From the NCBI GenBank assembly GCA_937858365.1, contig CALLYK010000358.1:1-49759 (forward strand): a stretch of DNA of 49,759 bases, read 5' to 3'. The notes beneath the pieces are model-generated. The model was not told the DNA's origin and ran no database searches. It worked only from the letters and a program-made list of their open reading frames with translations. The position numbers and the translations under genes were made by a program. The stretch comes from an uncultured Isosphaeraceae bacterium (lineage in GTDB: Bacteria > Planctomycetota > Planctomycetia > Isosphaerales > Isosphaeraceae). Below are positions 16,772-25,639 of this stretch, in pieces (the first letter of the stretch is position 1; every line of letters begins with the position of its first letter).

Positions 16772-17704
16772 TCAAGCGGCGCGTCGGCGGCGGGCCCAGA
16801 AGATGCCGGCGAGTCCCAGAGTGCCCACCACGACCAGAGAAGATGGCTCAGGGATCGCGGCCGCCGCCAGGTCGCCGATGAGTTGATGCCCGGCGGTGGT
16901 CGGATGCACGTCGTCCCAGAAGAGGTAGCCTTGCCCGCTCGTGTTGTTGTCTTGAAGGGCGCCCTTGGTTACGTTCGAGAACCCGAACGCGCTTGGGTTC
17001 GCGATCACTTCTTGGACCTTGGAAGCCACGTCCACGCGGTAGATCTGGACAGGTAAGGTCGTCTCAAGGTTTTTCAGTTGGGCCTCAAGGCTCGCGTTGA
17101 AAGCGGTCGTGAGCGCGTTGAGGTTTGCGCGTTCGAGGTCGGTCACGTTCGAGGTCAGGGGCAATTGGCCGAGAAGCGGCAAGTTCGGGACCACGAAGCG
17201 ACGTGCACCGACGCCTTCCAGCCGCATGATGGCCGAGGCGATGTTGCGCGCGACCACGTCTGGGTTCGTTTGCTTGGCGGTCAAGAAATCGTTGCCGCCA
17301 GTCCAAATCGTCACGAGATCGTTGGGTTGGAACGTGCGACCGGAGTCCACGAAGTTGGCCGCTTGCTGCACGAGATTGGGCGTGAGCACGGGGGAGGGCC
17401 CGATCCCCGACTGGGCGCCGCCCCAAGCGAAGTTCGTGCCGCCCATCGAACTGGGTGTGGGGGGCGACTGGCCAAGGCGTTGTGCCAAATAATCCACCCA
17501 GGTCGGGCCGTTCGAGAAATGCCCACCGCTGTACGGGGGCGAAGGGGGTGTGGTCCCTTGGCTGGCCGCGTAAGAGTTCCCCGCGTCACTGAGGCTGTCG
17601 CCGAAGACATAAATACCGTCGAAGGCCGCCTGGGCCGACGACGCAAACGAGCCCAGGAACGAAGTCAACGCGATACCGAGCACCATCCGTTGGCACCCAT
17701 TCAT
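16772..17704 (-). CDS. SGNH/GDSL esterase with PEP-CTERM anchor
   Basis: A 310-residue secreted hydrolase of the GDSL lipase/acylhydrolase family. A signal peptide ends near AQA (residues 24-26). Catalytic blocks are visible: block I FGDSLSDAGN (nucleophile Ser37), the WAWGG-like NFAWGGAQ, block III TIWTGGNDF, and block V WDDVHPTTAGH carrying the Asp and His of the triad. The C-terminus is a PEP-CTERM sorting tag: IPEPSS, a hydrophobic helix (LVVVGTLGLAGIFWA) and RRRR. PEP-CTERM proteins are processed by exosortase; none is in this window. The ATG has AAGGAG upstream. Substrate unknown, probably an ester at or outside the cell surface. Confidence 0.93.
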   Translation of the reverse strand: MNGCQRMVLGIALTSFLGSFASSAQAAFDGIYVFGDSLSDAGNSYAASQGTTPPSPPYSGGHFSNGPTWVDYLAQRLGQSPPTPSSMGGTNFAWGGAQSGIGPSPVLTPNLVQQAANFVDSGRTFQPNDLVTIWTGGNDFLTAKQTNPDVVARNIASAIMRLEGVGARRFVVPNLPLLGQLPLTSNVTDLERANLNALTTAFNASLEAQLKNLETTLPVQIYRVDVASKVQEVIANPSAFGFSNVTKGALQDNNTSGQGYLFWDDVHPTTAGHQLIGDLAAAAIPEPSSLVVVGTLGLAGIFWARRRRAA

Positions 17705-17767
17705 CGCTCGGTCTCCTTACCGTTGAGATGTGGATCGTTGTGGAATCAAGTGTTCAGGACGGAACCC

Positions 17768-17789
17768 AAGGCCCCTGAGCGGGGGCCTT
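17768..17789. other. 8-bp stem-loop upstream of the GDSL gene
   Basis: AAGGCCCC (17768-17775) pairs perfectly with GGGGCCTT (17782-17789) around TGAGCG. It is 64 bases before the GDSL start on the minus strand, so it could be a leader hairpin or a second end signal for the gene at 18040-22260. No T-run follows. Confidence 0.5.
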
Positions 17790-17966
17790 CCGGGGTGTTT
17801 CGACGGGGCCGAGGCCCTTGGAGGCAGGGCGGTCGCGTCTGGCGTATCGCCGGTTCGAGGGGATCATGCCGAGAATCGCCTCATCCGTCCAGGCCGAATT
17901 TCCAGCGACCCAAATACCGAGACCCAAATCAGTCAAGCAGACCGATTGGTCCAACGCGACAAGCAA

Positions 17967-18001
17967 CTTCTCTCGACGCCTGGTAACAGGAGCGAGAGAA
18001 G
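17967..18001 (-). terminator. stem-loop terminating the ELWxxDGT gene
   Basis: CTTCTCTCG (17967-17975) pairs perfectly with CGAGAGAAG (17993-18001); inside, CCTG pairs with CAGG around a 4-base loop. It begins 39 bases after the stop of the large minus-strand gene. The sequence beyond it on that strand (TTGCTTG) is only mildly T-rich. Confidence 0.68.
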
Positions 18002-18039
18002 ACCGACGACCAACCACCGCCGCCAATGACCAAAAACAC

Positions 18040-21000
18040 TTAAACAACAGTGACAGTTGTCCTGGTCATGAGGGCGGTGAACATGCCTGAGGCCGTCCTG
18101 TTCATGAGGGTCGTGCCGCTCACGTCGCGAACGCTGTTGACGACAAGGCGCGCGGTGGAATTGAGGGTCGTGCCTGTGAAATTGATACGGCCCCCGGCGG
18201 GTGTGATCGTGATCGTGTTCGCCGAGGCGCTGTAGACGGCCGCCCTCAGGCCAATGTTGATGTCGTAGATCACGTTCCGGCCGGAAACACGGCCAAAGGC
18301 CAGGCTGTAATTACCGATCTGGGCCACGCTCGCCGCGTCAAGGAGGCCCGAAGTGCGGAGCACGATCGACGTGATCGTGTTTCCGGACCGGGTGACGCTG
18401 ATGCTCTGGACCGTGGAAGTCAGGATGGTCACATTGTTCGGGGCCGACGTGCTCGCCGGCAGCGTGGCGTTGCCCAAATACCGGGCGGTGATCGATCGCG
18501 TACCTGGCGGCCGTGTGCTGACGTTCAACGAGGCCGTCCCGTTGACGAGGGCAACGGTCCCAATGGCGGTGGCGCCATCAAAGAAGGTCACGTTCCCAGT
18601 CGGGCTGCCCAACGAACTCGTGACCGACGCCGTCATGGTGTACGACTGCCCCACCAGGAACGGGCCGGGGGGCACGTTCAGGGTCGTCGTTGTGGCCGCG
18701 GCGTTCACCGTGAAGTTCCATGGTTGCGTGGAACTCGCCTGGAAGTTCTGAGTGCCGGAGTAGCTCAAACTGATCGGGTGGGTCCCTACACCCAACCCGC
18801 TGACAAGCAAGGATGCCGACCCGTTCAGCGCCGGGGCCGTCCCGAGAAGCGTGTTCCCGTCAAAGAACGATACGGTCCCACCCGTGGGGACAGTGCCGTT
18901 GGCCCCGTAGAGGACCGCGCCGAAGGTGATCGACTGTCCCAGGTTGATGGAGGAGGCCGGTGCGCTCAGTTGGGTGGCCGTCACGGCCGGATTCACCACG
19001 AAGTTCACTTTCGGGCTGATGCTCGAGCCGAACCCGCTTCCCCCCAGGTACTGGGCCCAGATTTGGTAGGTCCCACTGCCCAAAGTGGCGCTGTTGACCA
19101 AGAGCGTTCCCACCCCGTTGACGAGGTTCGCCGTGCCGAGGGGGGTGGTCCCGTTAAAGAAGGTCGCCGAGCCCACGGGGGTGCCTGTCCCGCTATTGGT
19201 TCGGACCGCCACATAGAAGGTCGACATCTGACCATACGAAACCGACGAGGGCGCGAAGTCGACGCCCGTGTACGTGCCCGCCCCGACATTCGAGACCGTC
19301 ACCACGAAAGTCCTCGTGGCGAAGAGTGCGGGAGATCCGTTGTCAACCACGCGCACCGTGATCGGATAGACACCGGCCGTGGTGGGCGACCAAGTGAACA
19401 CGCCCGAGGCCGGATCGATGGCCGCGCCCGCTGGGGGCGAGACCAGCGAGAACGACAAGAGGCTGCCGACGTCTGTGTCCGAGGCGGTGACCTGGAACTT
19501 GTCCTGCTGTCCGACAAGAACGAACTGGTCGGCAATCGGGTCGAATACCGGCGCCGTGTTGCTCGGCGGCGCCAGGTCGAAGGCCCAAGGCTCGAGACCG
19601 CGCGAACCGTCGGTCGCGGCGAGAATGGTCTTAGACCCCGCCGTCCCCAGGAACACGCGATTCGCGCCGACCCTGGAGCTCGCCGACCCTTGGTTGATGT
19701 CGGCGGCGATGCGTGTGCCGGCCGTCGTGCCGTCGGACATCCAGGGTTCGACGCCGTTCACGCCGTTGTCGGCCATAAACAAGAGGTTGGGACCCAACAC
19801 GGTGAGCTCGGTGGGGTTCGAACTCCCGGCGCCCGGGTTGATGTCTTTGACCGGTCCGGTCCCCGCCGACGTGCCGTCCGATTTCCAAAGCTCTCGGCCG
19901 GAAGCGTTGTCGGCGGCGAAGAACACGCTCGAGCCCAGGGTGACCATCGGCCCTGGGTTGGTCACGCTCGCGCCGCCCGCGAGCACTTCCGAAGCGTTTC
20001 CCGTTGTGCCGACGCTCCAGAGTGTGCCGTTGGGGCCCCCCTTGAAGAAAAGGGAGGAGGAGCCAAGGGCCCCCATCGCGGCCGGCATGGCGACCGCGAC
20101 GTTGCCGATCCCGTTACTCACTTGCGAGGCCACTCCGGTCGAGGGGTCCACGCGCCAAAGAGTTTGGTTGTTGTTCGGGCCGGCCGCGAGGAAGAGGGTC
20201 GTACCTACGGCGATCAACCCGGATGGGTTCGCGACGAAGTTTCCGCCCCCGTCGGTGACGGGCACGGCCGAGCCGGCCCCCGCGTCGAGCCTCCATAGCC
20301 GGGACCCGGTGCCATCGTTGGCGATCAGGAATAGACGATTGCCGGCGACCGTCAAGCCGCCGATCGAACCATTGAACGGCCCGCCGAATGTCTGGACGAG
20401 GTTCGTCGTCCCCCCAACCAGGCCATCACTCCGCCAGAGTTGGGTTGCCTGGAAGGAGCCGTCGTTCGCCTTGATGTTGAAGTAGAGGGCGCCGTTGAAC
20501 GCAACCATCGCGTCGGAACCCTGAAGCCCCAGCGCCGAGTCGATCCCGGAGACGCGAACCGTGCCCGCTCCGGTCCCGTCGGTCCGCCAAAGGCCGATGT
20601 TCTGGGAGAGGAAGTTCGCCTTCTTGATCATGAAGAAGGCATTCCCGTTGAGGATCGTCGTCGGTGCCGATGTTCCAGCGTTGCGGTACAAGAAGCTGGA
20701 CACGAGGAACGTGCCGCCGGACGTGCCGTCCGTGCGATAGAGCCCGTCCACGCCGTTGGTGTCCGTCGCCTGAAAGAGGAGCGTCCCTGCATTCAGCGAG
20801 ACGGAGGCTCGCGGGTTGGCGTCAAGCGTCATGATGGGCGAATAAGAGCGGAATACGCTTGTTCCGGCATTCGTCCCGTCGGAGCGAACCAAACGCCCAA
20901 GACCGTCGGGGGTCTGTGAGAAGTTCACATAACCAGCCGCGCCGGCACCGACGATCGAGGCCACCGGCGACCCTGGGACGAAAGCCGCCAAGTCGCGAAC

Positions 21001-22260
21001 GAGGGAAGCGGAAGCAGGGGCCGCTTGAGTGGTCCGCCAGAGTCGAGAGCCGCTGGCGTCGGTCTGCGTGAAGAAGAGGGAGGTGCCGACCGCCGAGAGG
21101 TTGGTCGGATTGAGAAAGCGATTGTTCGTCGCATCGGTTACCGGGACCGTGCCGCCCGTGCTGCCATCGCTCCGCCAGAGGGCGGCCCCACTCCCGTCAT
21201 TCGCGATGAAGCTGAGCCCGGCGGCCGTCGCGGTCAGGCTGTAAGCAGGTGTGCTGGCGGCCCCGGGAAAATTCCTCACCAAGGTCGTACCGGCGAGCGA
21301 GCCGTCGCTCTTCCAAAGCTGATTGTCGGTGCCCTGCGTCACAACAAAGAAGAGATTCGAACCAACCGCCGCGAAATTGAACGCGTTAATCCCCCCCGGA
21401 TTGGTCGTTAAGGCCACGGGCGCGGCGTTTGGGCCGTCGAGTTTCCAGAGTTGCTGACCCGCGCCGCTATCCGCCATCGAGAACAGGGTCGAACCGACGG
21501 CGGTTATCCCCGTCGGGAACGAACCGGAGGCCCCCGGCGCGAGGTCGATGACCTGTGTTCCAGCGACTGTGCCGTTGCTTTTCCAAAGCTCGGTCCCGGT
21601 GGCTGCCTGGGTCGCCGCGAAGTAGAGCGTGCCGCCCGCCGAGACAAGAGAACTTGGGTTCAAACCGCCGGCCCCAGGGACGACGTCGAGGACCGACGTC
21701 CCTGGTCCAGTCCCGTCACTGACCCAAACCTCGTTACCGGTTTGTCCATCATTGGCCACGAAGAAGAGCGAGTTACCCACGGCGGTCAATGCCGAGGGGG
21801 ACCAAGGCGAAGGGAGTTCCTTCACCAAGACTGTGCCCGCCGTCGTGCCGTTCGTCTTCCAAAGGCCGATGCCGCTGGGTCCGTCGTTGGCCGTGAAATA
21901 GACGAGACCATTCGCTGTCGCCGTCAGGTTCGCCACCGGGACCGTCGCTGGGTTGGCGAAGGCTGGAAAACTCGCCAGCTTGCTGGTGCCCGCGTCGGAC
22001 CCGTCGGTGATGTAGAGGTCCGCCGAGGCCCCGGCGTTTCGCGCCACGTAGTACAGGTTTGACCCGACCCCCAACATCGTGGGCAACGTGACGTCGGCGG
22101 CGGCGATGTCCTTGAGGAGGGTCGCCATCAAGGTCCGTGATTCTAAGACCTCAATGTTACCCCCGACACGGCGCTTGGGACGACGGCCCGAGCGGGACCG
22201 CGAATGAGTGCCCCTGTCCCCGAAGCCGACACGACGACCGTCCTGATGATATGGGTGCAT
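18040..22260 (-). CDS. giant surface protein: LEPR motif, ELWxxDGT repeats, Ig-like domains
   Basis: A 1406-residue exported protein. Near residue 40 is a planctomycete LEPR-type motif (IEVLESRTLM), preceded by an Arg-rich stretch and typical of very large surface proteins of this phylum. About 18 repeats of roughly 45 residues follow, each close to LYFxAxDGxxGxELWxSDGTxxGT; these are ELWxxDGT repeats, probably a beta-propeller or beta-helix-like surface array. Then comes a He_PIG/cadherin-like domain (NTAPVFDPIADQFVLVGQQD), three bacterial Ig-like (Big_3_5) domains of about 95 residues, and a C-terminal beta domain. Some repeats are degenerate. Role likely adhesion or cell-surface structure, by analogy. 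The ATG 22260 lacks a clear Shine-Dalgarno. Confidence 0.9.
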   Translation of the reverse strand: MHPYHQDGRRVGFGDRGTHSRSRSGRRPKRRVGGNIEVLESRTLMATLLKDIAAADVTLPTMLGVGSNLYYVARNAGASADLYITDGSDAGTSKLASFPAFANPATVPVANLTATANGLVYFTANDGPSGIGLWKTNGTTAGTVLVKELPSPWSPSALTAVGNSLFFVANDGQTGNEVWVSDGTGPGTSVLDVVPGAGGLNPSSLVSAGGTLYFAATQAATGTELWKSNGTVAGTQVIDLAPGASGSFPTGITAVGSTLFSMADSGAGQQLWKLDGPNAAPVALTTNPGGINAFNFAAVGSNLFFVVTQGTDNQLWKSDGSLAGTTLVRNFPGAASTPAYSLTATAAGLSFIANDGSGAALWRSDGSTGGTVPVTDATNNRFLNPTNLSAVGTSLFFTQTDASGSRLWRTTQAAPASASLVRDLAAFVPGSPVASIVGAGAAGYVNFSQTPDGLGRLVRSDGTNAGTSVFRSYSPIMTLDANPRASVSLNAGTLLFQATDTNGVDGLYRTDGTSGGTFLVSSFLYRNAGTSAPTTILNGNAFFMIKKANFLSQNIGLWRTDGTGAGTVRVSGIDSALGLQGSDAMVAFNGALYFNIKANDGSFQATQLWRSDGLVGGTTNLVQTFGGPFNGSIGGLTVAGNRLFLIANDGTGSRLWRLDAGAGSAVPVTDGGGNFVANPSGLIAVGTTLFLAAGPNNNQTLWRVDPSTGVASQVSNGIGNVAVAMPAAMGALGSSSLFFKGGPNGTLWSVGTTGNASEVLAGGASVTNPGPMVTLGSSVFFAADNASGRELWKSDGTSAGTGPVKDINPGAGSSNPTELTVLGPNLLFMADNGVNGVEPWMSDGTTAGTRIAADINQGSASSRVGANRVFLGTAGSKTILAATDGSRGLEPWAFDLAPPSNTAPVFDPIADQFVLVGQQDKFQVTASDTDVGSLLSFSLVSPPAGAAIDPASGVFTWSPTTAGVYPITVRVVDNGSPALFATRTFVVTVSNVGAGTYTGVDFAPSSVSYGQMSTFYVAVRTNSGTGTPVGSATFFNGTTPLGTANLVNGVGTLLVNSATLGSGTYQIWAQYLGGSGFGSSISPKVNFVVNPAVTATQLSAPASSINLGQSITFGAVLYGANGTVPTGGTVSFFDGNTLLGTAPALNGSASLLVSGLGVGTHPISLSYSGTQNFQASSTQPWNFTVNAAATTTTLNVPPGPFLVGQSYTMTASVTSSLGSPTGNVTFFDGATAIGTVALVNGTASLNVSTRPPGTRSITARYLGNATLPASTSAPNNVTILTSTVQSISVTRSGNTITSIVLRTSGLLDAASVAQIGNYSLAFGRVSGRNVIYDINIGLRAAVYSASANTITITPAGGRINFTGTTLNSTARLVVNSVRDVSGTTLMNRTASGMFTALMTRTTVTVV

Positions 22261-22638
22261 GGCTCAGGTGTTGTTAAAGGGGGGCCGGTACTTCGAAGAA
22301 AGTCCGGCGGAGAAGTCGGAAAGAGCGAGACGACAGGACGAACAGCAGGACGACGCAATCGCGCCTCCCGCGAGAATGGCATCTGATGGGGAGCGTCCTG
22401 AACGGATCGTGAGTGAGATGGACTTTAGCCAACCAAGACACTCCATGCCCAGGGGCCACTCTCCGCTTGATGAGAAAAAACCCAACAATCCCGACAATCC
22501 ATCGTTGACGATGATGAAATCAAGCACCACCGTGTCAAACGGGACCCATTCGGCGCGAAAAGTGCTTGCGTGAATGAGAGCGTGCAAGGAATCGTCGAAA
22601 AACCCGTGTCGGGGAAAGCCCCACGACGCATCGTCAGC

Positions 22639-22644
22639 TATAAT
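22639..22644 (+). promoter_or_regulatory. possible -10 element for the alpha/beta hydrolase
   Basis: A perfect TATAAT stands 230 bases before the ATG at 22874. No good -35 hexamer is found 16-18 bases upstream. If used, the transcript would carry a long leader containing both GC hairpins. Confidence 0.35.
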
Positions 22645-22800
22645 GAAAGCATCACCAGGCCGGGCCGCTTGTTGCCCGGCGTCGGTCGTCACCGCGTGAT
22701 GTCGGACCTTGCCGCACCCCGGCGGCTGCGACCCGGCTTCCGCCCGGTCACCTCGGAGCGGACACCTTTTTCGGGCGTCAGTCCTCGTGTTACGCACCCG

Positions 22801-22844
22801 AGCCCGGCCGCTTTTCCGCTCCCAAGCGGAGAGGCGGCCGGGCT
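22801..22844 (+). promoter_or_regulatory. long leader hairpin before the alpha/beta hydrolase
   Basis: AGCCCGGCCGC (22801-22811) pairs perfectly with GCGGCCGGGCT (22834-22844). Across a TTT/GAG internal loop TCCGCT (22815-22820) pairs with AGCGGA (22825-22830), leaving the loop CCCA. It ends 29 bases before the start codon, near the ribosome site. It could be an attenuator or a stability element. Confidence 0.55.
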
Positions 22845-22873
22845 GGTCCATTTTCGGGGAAAGGTCATCCCAC

Positions 22874-23701
22874 ATGGGATTCACGGAGTGGGCCCAACGC
22901 GAGCGGAACCGGCTCGCCGCGGCCTCACGCGTCGTCGAGACCGCGAAAGGTCCGATGGAACTGGCCGAGTTGGGCGCGGGGATGCCGTTCCTCGTCTTGC
23001 ACGGCCGACCCGGCGGTTACGACCAGGGCATTTTGATCGCGAAGGCCATCGGTGAAGGGCTCGGGTGGTGGTTGGCGGTCTCGCGACCGGGCTACTTACG
23101 GACGCCCTTGGCGACCGGCGGGACGCCTGCCGAGCAAGCCGACGCTTACGCTGCCTTATTGGACGCACTGGGGACGAGCAAGGCGGTCGTCTTCGCCCTT
23201 TCCGGCGGCGGTCCCTCCGCACTGGAATTCGCGCGAAGGCACCTCGAGCGATGTCGCGGCTTGGTCCTGGTTTCCACGGTCACGCGAAGGAAGCTGCCAT
23301 CGGAACGGCCGGGGGGTCAGCGCCTGCTCGATTGGATCTGCGAGTCCGACAGGCTCGCTTATGCCCTCTATCGCGTGTTTGGGCCGATCACCGGACGCGA
23401 GGCCCTGGGGACCTTGCTGGTCCTCCCGGCAAGTCTCCGGCGCGAGGGGCGCTTAAACGACATGGAACAATTCGCCAAGCTCGGCGAGAGGCCACCCGAG
23501 GGGATCGACACACCGACCCTCATCGTCCACGGGCAGGCCGATCGGATCGTCGATATCAGACATGCTGAAGCCGCAAGCGCGATCATCCCGGCGGCCAAGC
23601 TGTTTGAAGTGCGTGGCGCCGGGCATTCGGTGTTGTTCACGCATCTCCGAAAGGTCCGTGAGGCCGTCACCGATTTCTTGCGCCCGCTCAGGGACCAATG
23701 A
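22874..23701 (+). CDS. alpha/beta hydrolase
   Basis: A 275-residue soluble alpha/beta-hydrolase fold protein. The oxyanion-loop motif LHGRPGGYDQG, the nucleophile elbow ALSGGGPSAL (Ser at its centre, with Ala in place of the usual first Gly), the acid in HGQADRIVD and the base in GAGHSVLFTH make a complete triad. Such proteins hydrolyse esters, lactones or C-C bonds; the substrate cannot be read. No signal peptide, so cytoplasmic. The ATG 22874 has GGGAAAGG upstream and starts where homology-like sequence begins; the frame extends to 22709 without protein-like composition. The gene ends convergent with trxA. Confidence 0.88.
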   Translation: MGFTEWAQRERNRLAAASRVVETAKGPMELAELGAGMPFLVLHGRPGGYDQGILIAKAIGEGLGWWLAVSRPGYLRTPLATGGTPAEQADAYAALLDALGTSKAVVFALSGGGPSALEFARRHLERCRGLVLVSTVTRRKLPSERPGGQRLLDWICESDRLAYALYRVFGPITGREALGTLLVLPASLRREGRLNDMEQFAKLGERPPEGIDTPTLIVHGQADRIVDIRHAEAASAIIPAAKLFEVRGAGHSVLFTHLRKVREAVTDFLRPLRDQ

Positions 23702-23780
23702 GTCGGGACTCGTCTAACCGGCGCTCGGGTGTCAGGCCCACTCAAGCGAGCCGTCCTGGACCTCGATGGTCCGCCTCGGT

Positions 23781-24113
23781 TCACTTCACGCCGACGCGGG
23801 AGAACATCTCGTGGAACTTAGCTTCCTCGACATAACCGACGACGCGGTCCACTTCCTTGCCGCCTTGAAAGAGGACGACCGTGGGCAGCGACGAGATGCG
23901 CAAGTTGGGCGCGACCTCGGTGTTCTTGTCAGTGTCGAGCTTGCCTACTTTGACCCGGCCGACGAAGTCCGTCGCCAGTTTTTCGATCGTGGGAGCGAGG
24001 CGACGACATGGGGGGCACCAGGTCGCCCAGAAGTCCACAAGCACGGGAGTGGTTGAGGCCAGGACCTCGGACTCGAAGTTGGCGTCGGTGATCTCGATCG
24101 CGTGACCCGCCAT
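23781..24113 (-). CDS. trxA: thioredoxin
   Basis: A 110-residue cytoplasmic thioredoxin, the usual length, reducing protein disulfides with electrons from thioredoxin reductase. The active site is WCPPC (residues 32-36), where most thioredoxins have WCGPC; the second Pro makes it slightly different in redox potential by analogy with engineered and natural variants. Asp27 (VDFWA), and the cis-Pro loop SSLPTVVLF are present. The ATG 24113 follows GAGAGGA at about 8 bases; a GTG at 24134 is an in-frame alternative. It stands divergent to the cation exchanger and has its own promoter. Confidence 0.93.
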   Translation of the reverse strand: MAGHAIEITDANFESEVLASTTPVLVDFWATWCPPCRRLAPTIEKLATDFVGRVKVGKLDTDKNTEVAPNLRISSLPTVVLFQGGKEVDRVVGYVEEAKFHEMFSRVGVK

Positions 24114-24134
24114 GACCGTGTCCTCTCGTGGCAC

Positions 24135-24162
24135 TTGTGCGTGACCGTTGAAGGGTTATGAT
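24135..24162 (+). promoter_or_regulatory. possible promoter for the cation exchanger
   Basis: TTGTGC (24135-24140) and TATGAT (24157-24162) are 16 bases apart. Transcription would start near 24169, about 57 bases before the GTG at 24226. The -35 matches poorly. Confidence 0.35.
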
Positions 24163-24217
24163 CGTGCTCCGAGGACGGCGTAACGACCGCCCACGCCCTC
24201 CCCCGAATCGTGGAGTC

Positions 24218-24245
24218 ATTATAGAGTGGCACCCCGGCGAGTCAA
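24218..24245 (-). promoter_or_regulatory. sigma-70-like promoter for trxA
   Basis: On the minus strand TTGACT (24245-24240) and a perfect TATAAT (24223-24218) are 16 bases apart. The start point would be near 24211, giving a leader of about 98 bases to trxA. The promoter overlaps the first codons of the divergent exchanger gene. Confidence 0.6.
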
Positions 24246-25437
24246 CGAAGCGGACAAGGCCAAGCCGGCCGGGGCGATCCCTTGGGTCCATTGGCTCGAC
24301 CCTCGCAAGATCGGCCCCATCAAGCCCCTACTCGTCTTCGTCCCGATCGCCTTGATCGCTCACGGGTTGCACGGGCCGGCTGGGTTGCAGTTCGGAACGG
24401 CCCTGCTCGCGCTCCTGCCCTTGGCCGCGATCATGGGAGAGGCCACGGAGCACCTCGCGCACCGGGCCGGTCCGGGTATTGGCGGCCTGCTAAACTCCAC
24501 CTTCGGTAACGCCGCCGAACTCATCATCGCCCTGGCTTTGCTCTTCAATGGCGAGGACGAGGTCGTCAAATACACCATCACCGGCAGCATCCTGGGAAAC
24601 CTCCTTCTCGTCCTCGGGGCGAGCCTCTTCGCCGGCGGTCTGCGTTTCACCACGCAGCGTTTCAACAAGACGGCGGCGGGCGTGGGCGGCACGATGCTGG
24701 TCTTGGCCGGCATCGGCATGCTCGTACCGGCCATTTTCCACTCCCTGCCGGAGGTGTTCCTTCAGAGGGACGAGACCCGCGTCGGCTTGGAGCACTTCCT
24801 CAGCCTCACGGTCTGTCTGGGCCTGATCGGCATGTATGGGCTCTCGCTCCTCTTTAGCCTGCGGACCCATAAAGACGTTTTCAATCCCAAAGATGAATCC
24901 GCCGAAGAGCACACGGGCCCGAGCTGGAGCGTCAAGCGCGCCGTGATCGTCCTGGTGGTCGCGACGATCGGTGTGGCCCTGATGAGTGAGACCTTGGCCG
25001 GCACGATCGACGAGACGGGTCGGAGGTGGGGGCTTTCCAAGCTCTTTCTCGGCGTGGTGCTTTTGCCGATCTTCGGGAACGCCGCCGAGCATTCGACCGC
25101 GATCCTCGTGGCGCTAAAGAACAAGATGGACCTGGCGGTCGGGATCGCCCTGGGGTCGGCCCTTCAAGTGGCGCTCTTCGTGGCGCCCGCGCTGGTTTTC
25201 GCCAGCTACTTACGGCCCGAGCCGATCGACCTGGTCTTCTCCACGCTCGAAATCGTGGCGGTGCTGCTGGCGATCCTCATCGCCCGGATGGTGGCCGAAG
25301 ACGGTGAATCGAACTGGCTGGAAGGGGCCATGCTTCTCATGGTTTACGCCATCTTCGGCGTGGCCTTCTACGCAGACCCGCGAACGGGCCCCACGCCGGG
25401 CGAGAAGCCCCCTTCCGCAGCGGTCGCCGAACATTGA
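24226..25437 (+). CDS. cax: calcium/proton exchanger (CaCA family)
   Basis: A 403-residue inner-membrane antiporter with about eleven membrane helices that exports Ca2+ (or other divalent cations) in exchange for protons. The two inverted alpha-repeats of the CaCA superfamily are clear: GNAAELIIALALL with GSILGNLLLVLGAS in the first half and GNAAEHSTAILVAL with GSALQVALFVAP in the second; the acidic residues of the GNAAE motifs bind the cation. A loop rich in acidic residues (FNPKDESAEEH) separates the halves. The GTG start has GGAG about 10 bases upstream. The gene name is by family similarity. Confidence 0.93.
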   Translation: MAPRRVNEADKAKPAGAIPWVHWLDPRKIGPIKPLLVFVPIALIAHGLHGPAGLQFGTALLALLPLAAIMGEATEHLAHRAGPGIGGLLNSTFGNAAELIIALALLFNGEDEVVKYTITGSILGNLLLVLGASLFAGGLRFTTQRFNKTAAGVGGTMLVLAGIGMLVPAIFHSLPEVFLQRDETRVGLEHFLSLTVCLGLIGMYGLSLLFSLRTHKDVFNPKDESAEEHTGPSWSVKRAVIVLVVATIGVALMSETLAGTIDETGRRWGLSKLFLGVVLLPIFGNAAEHSTAILVALKNKMDLAVGIALGSALQVALFVAPALVFASYLRPEPIDLVFSTLEIVAVLLAILIARMVAEDGESNWLEGAMLLMVYAIFGVAFYADPRTGPTPGEKPPSAAVAEH

Positions 25438-25639
25438 AAAAGGCCGATGACGCGCCCCGCGGTCTCGTGAAGAGTTGACGGTTGGGATATCATGGGGACC
25501 ACGGTCGATGGTCAAGTCGGCCTTGATGTGGTTGCCGCGCCGTCTCTTCGATTTTGGGGGCCTTTCTCGTGTCGCTCACCACGGACGACGCGAGGGGACG
25601 TTTGGTTCCCCAGCGGTGCAGGCTGGGAGTTGATCGATC

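Larger units (their letters stand above)
17705..18039. other. intergenic region with two hairpins
   Basis: A 335-base gap between the end of the ELWxxDGT gene and the start of the GDSL gene, both on the minus strand. It holds the two stem-loops listed separately (17768-17789 and 17967-18001). I see no gene and no convincing promoter for the GDSL gene. Confidence 0.5.
22261..22873. other. long divergent intergenic region
   Basis: 613 bases without a credible gene; reading frames here have no homology-like sequence and odd composition. The middle (about 22480-22600) is less GC-rich than the flanks. On the minus strand TTGACA (22538-22533) with CATCAT (22516-22511) is a weak promoter candidate for the giant surface protein, implying a 250-base leader. 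GCCGGGC (22659-22665) and GCCCGGC (22674-22680) form a 7-bp stem. The larger hairpin and the TATAAT are listed separately. Confidence 0.45.

Noticed and set aside
19805-19830. Sequence resembling a tRNA T-arm (GGGTTCGAACTCCC-like)
   Set aside because: It lies inside the giant surface-protein gene, in frame, and no acceptor, D- or anticodon stem can be built around it.
18724-20485. Two long plus-strand frames opposite the ELWxxDGT gene
   Set aside because: They mirror the repeats of the coding strand and have Arg-rich, repeat-derived composition.
22264-22884. A 206-codon minus-strand reading frame in the long intergenic region
   Set aside because: No homology-like sequence, no ribosome site, and it runs through the two leader hairpins of the divergent hydrolase.
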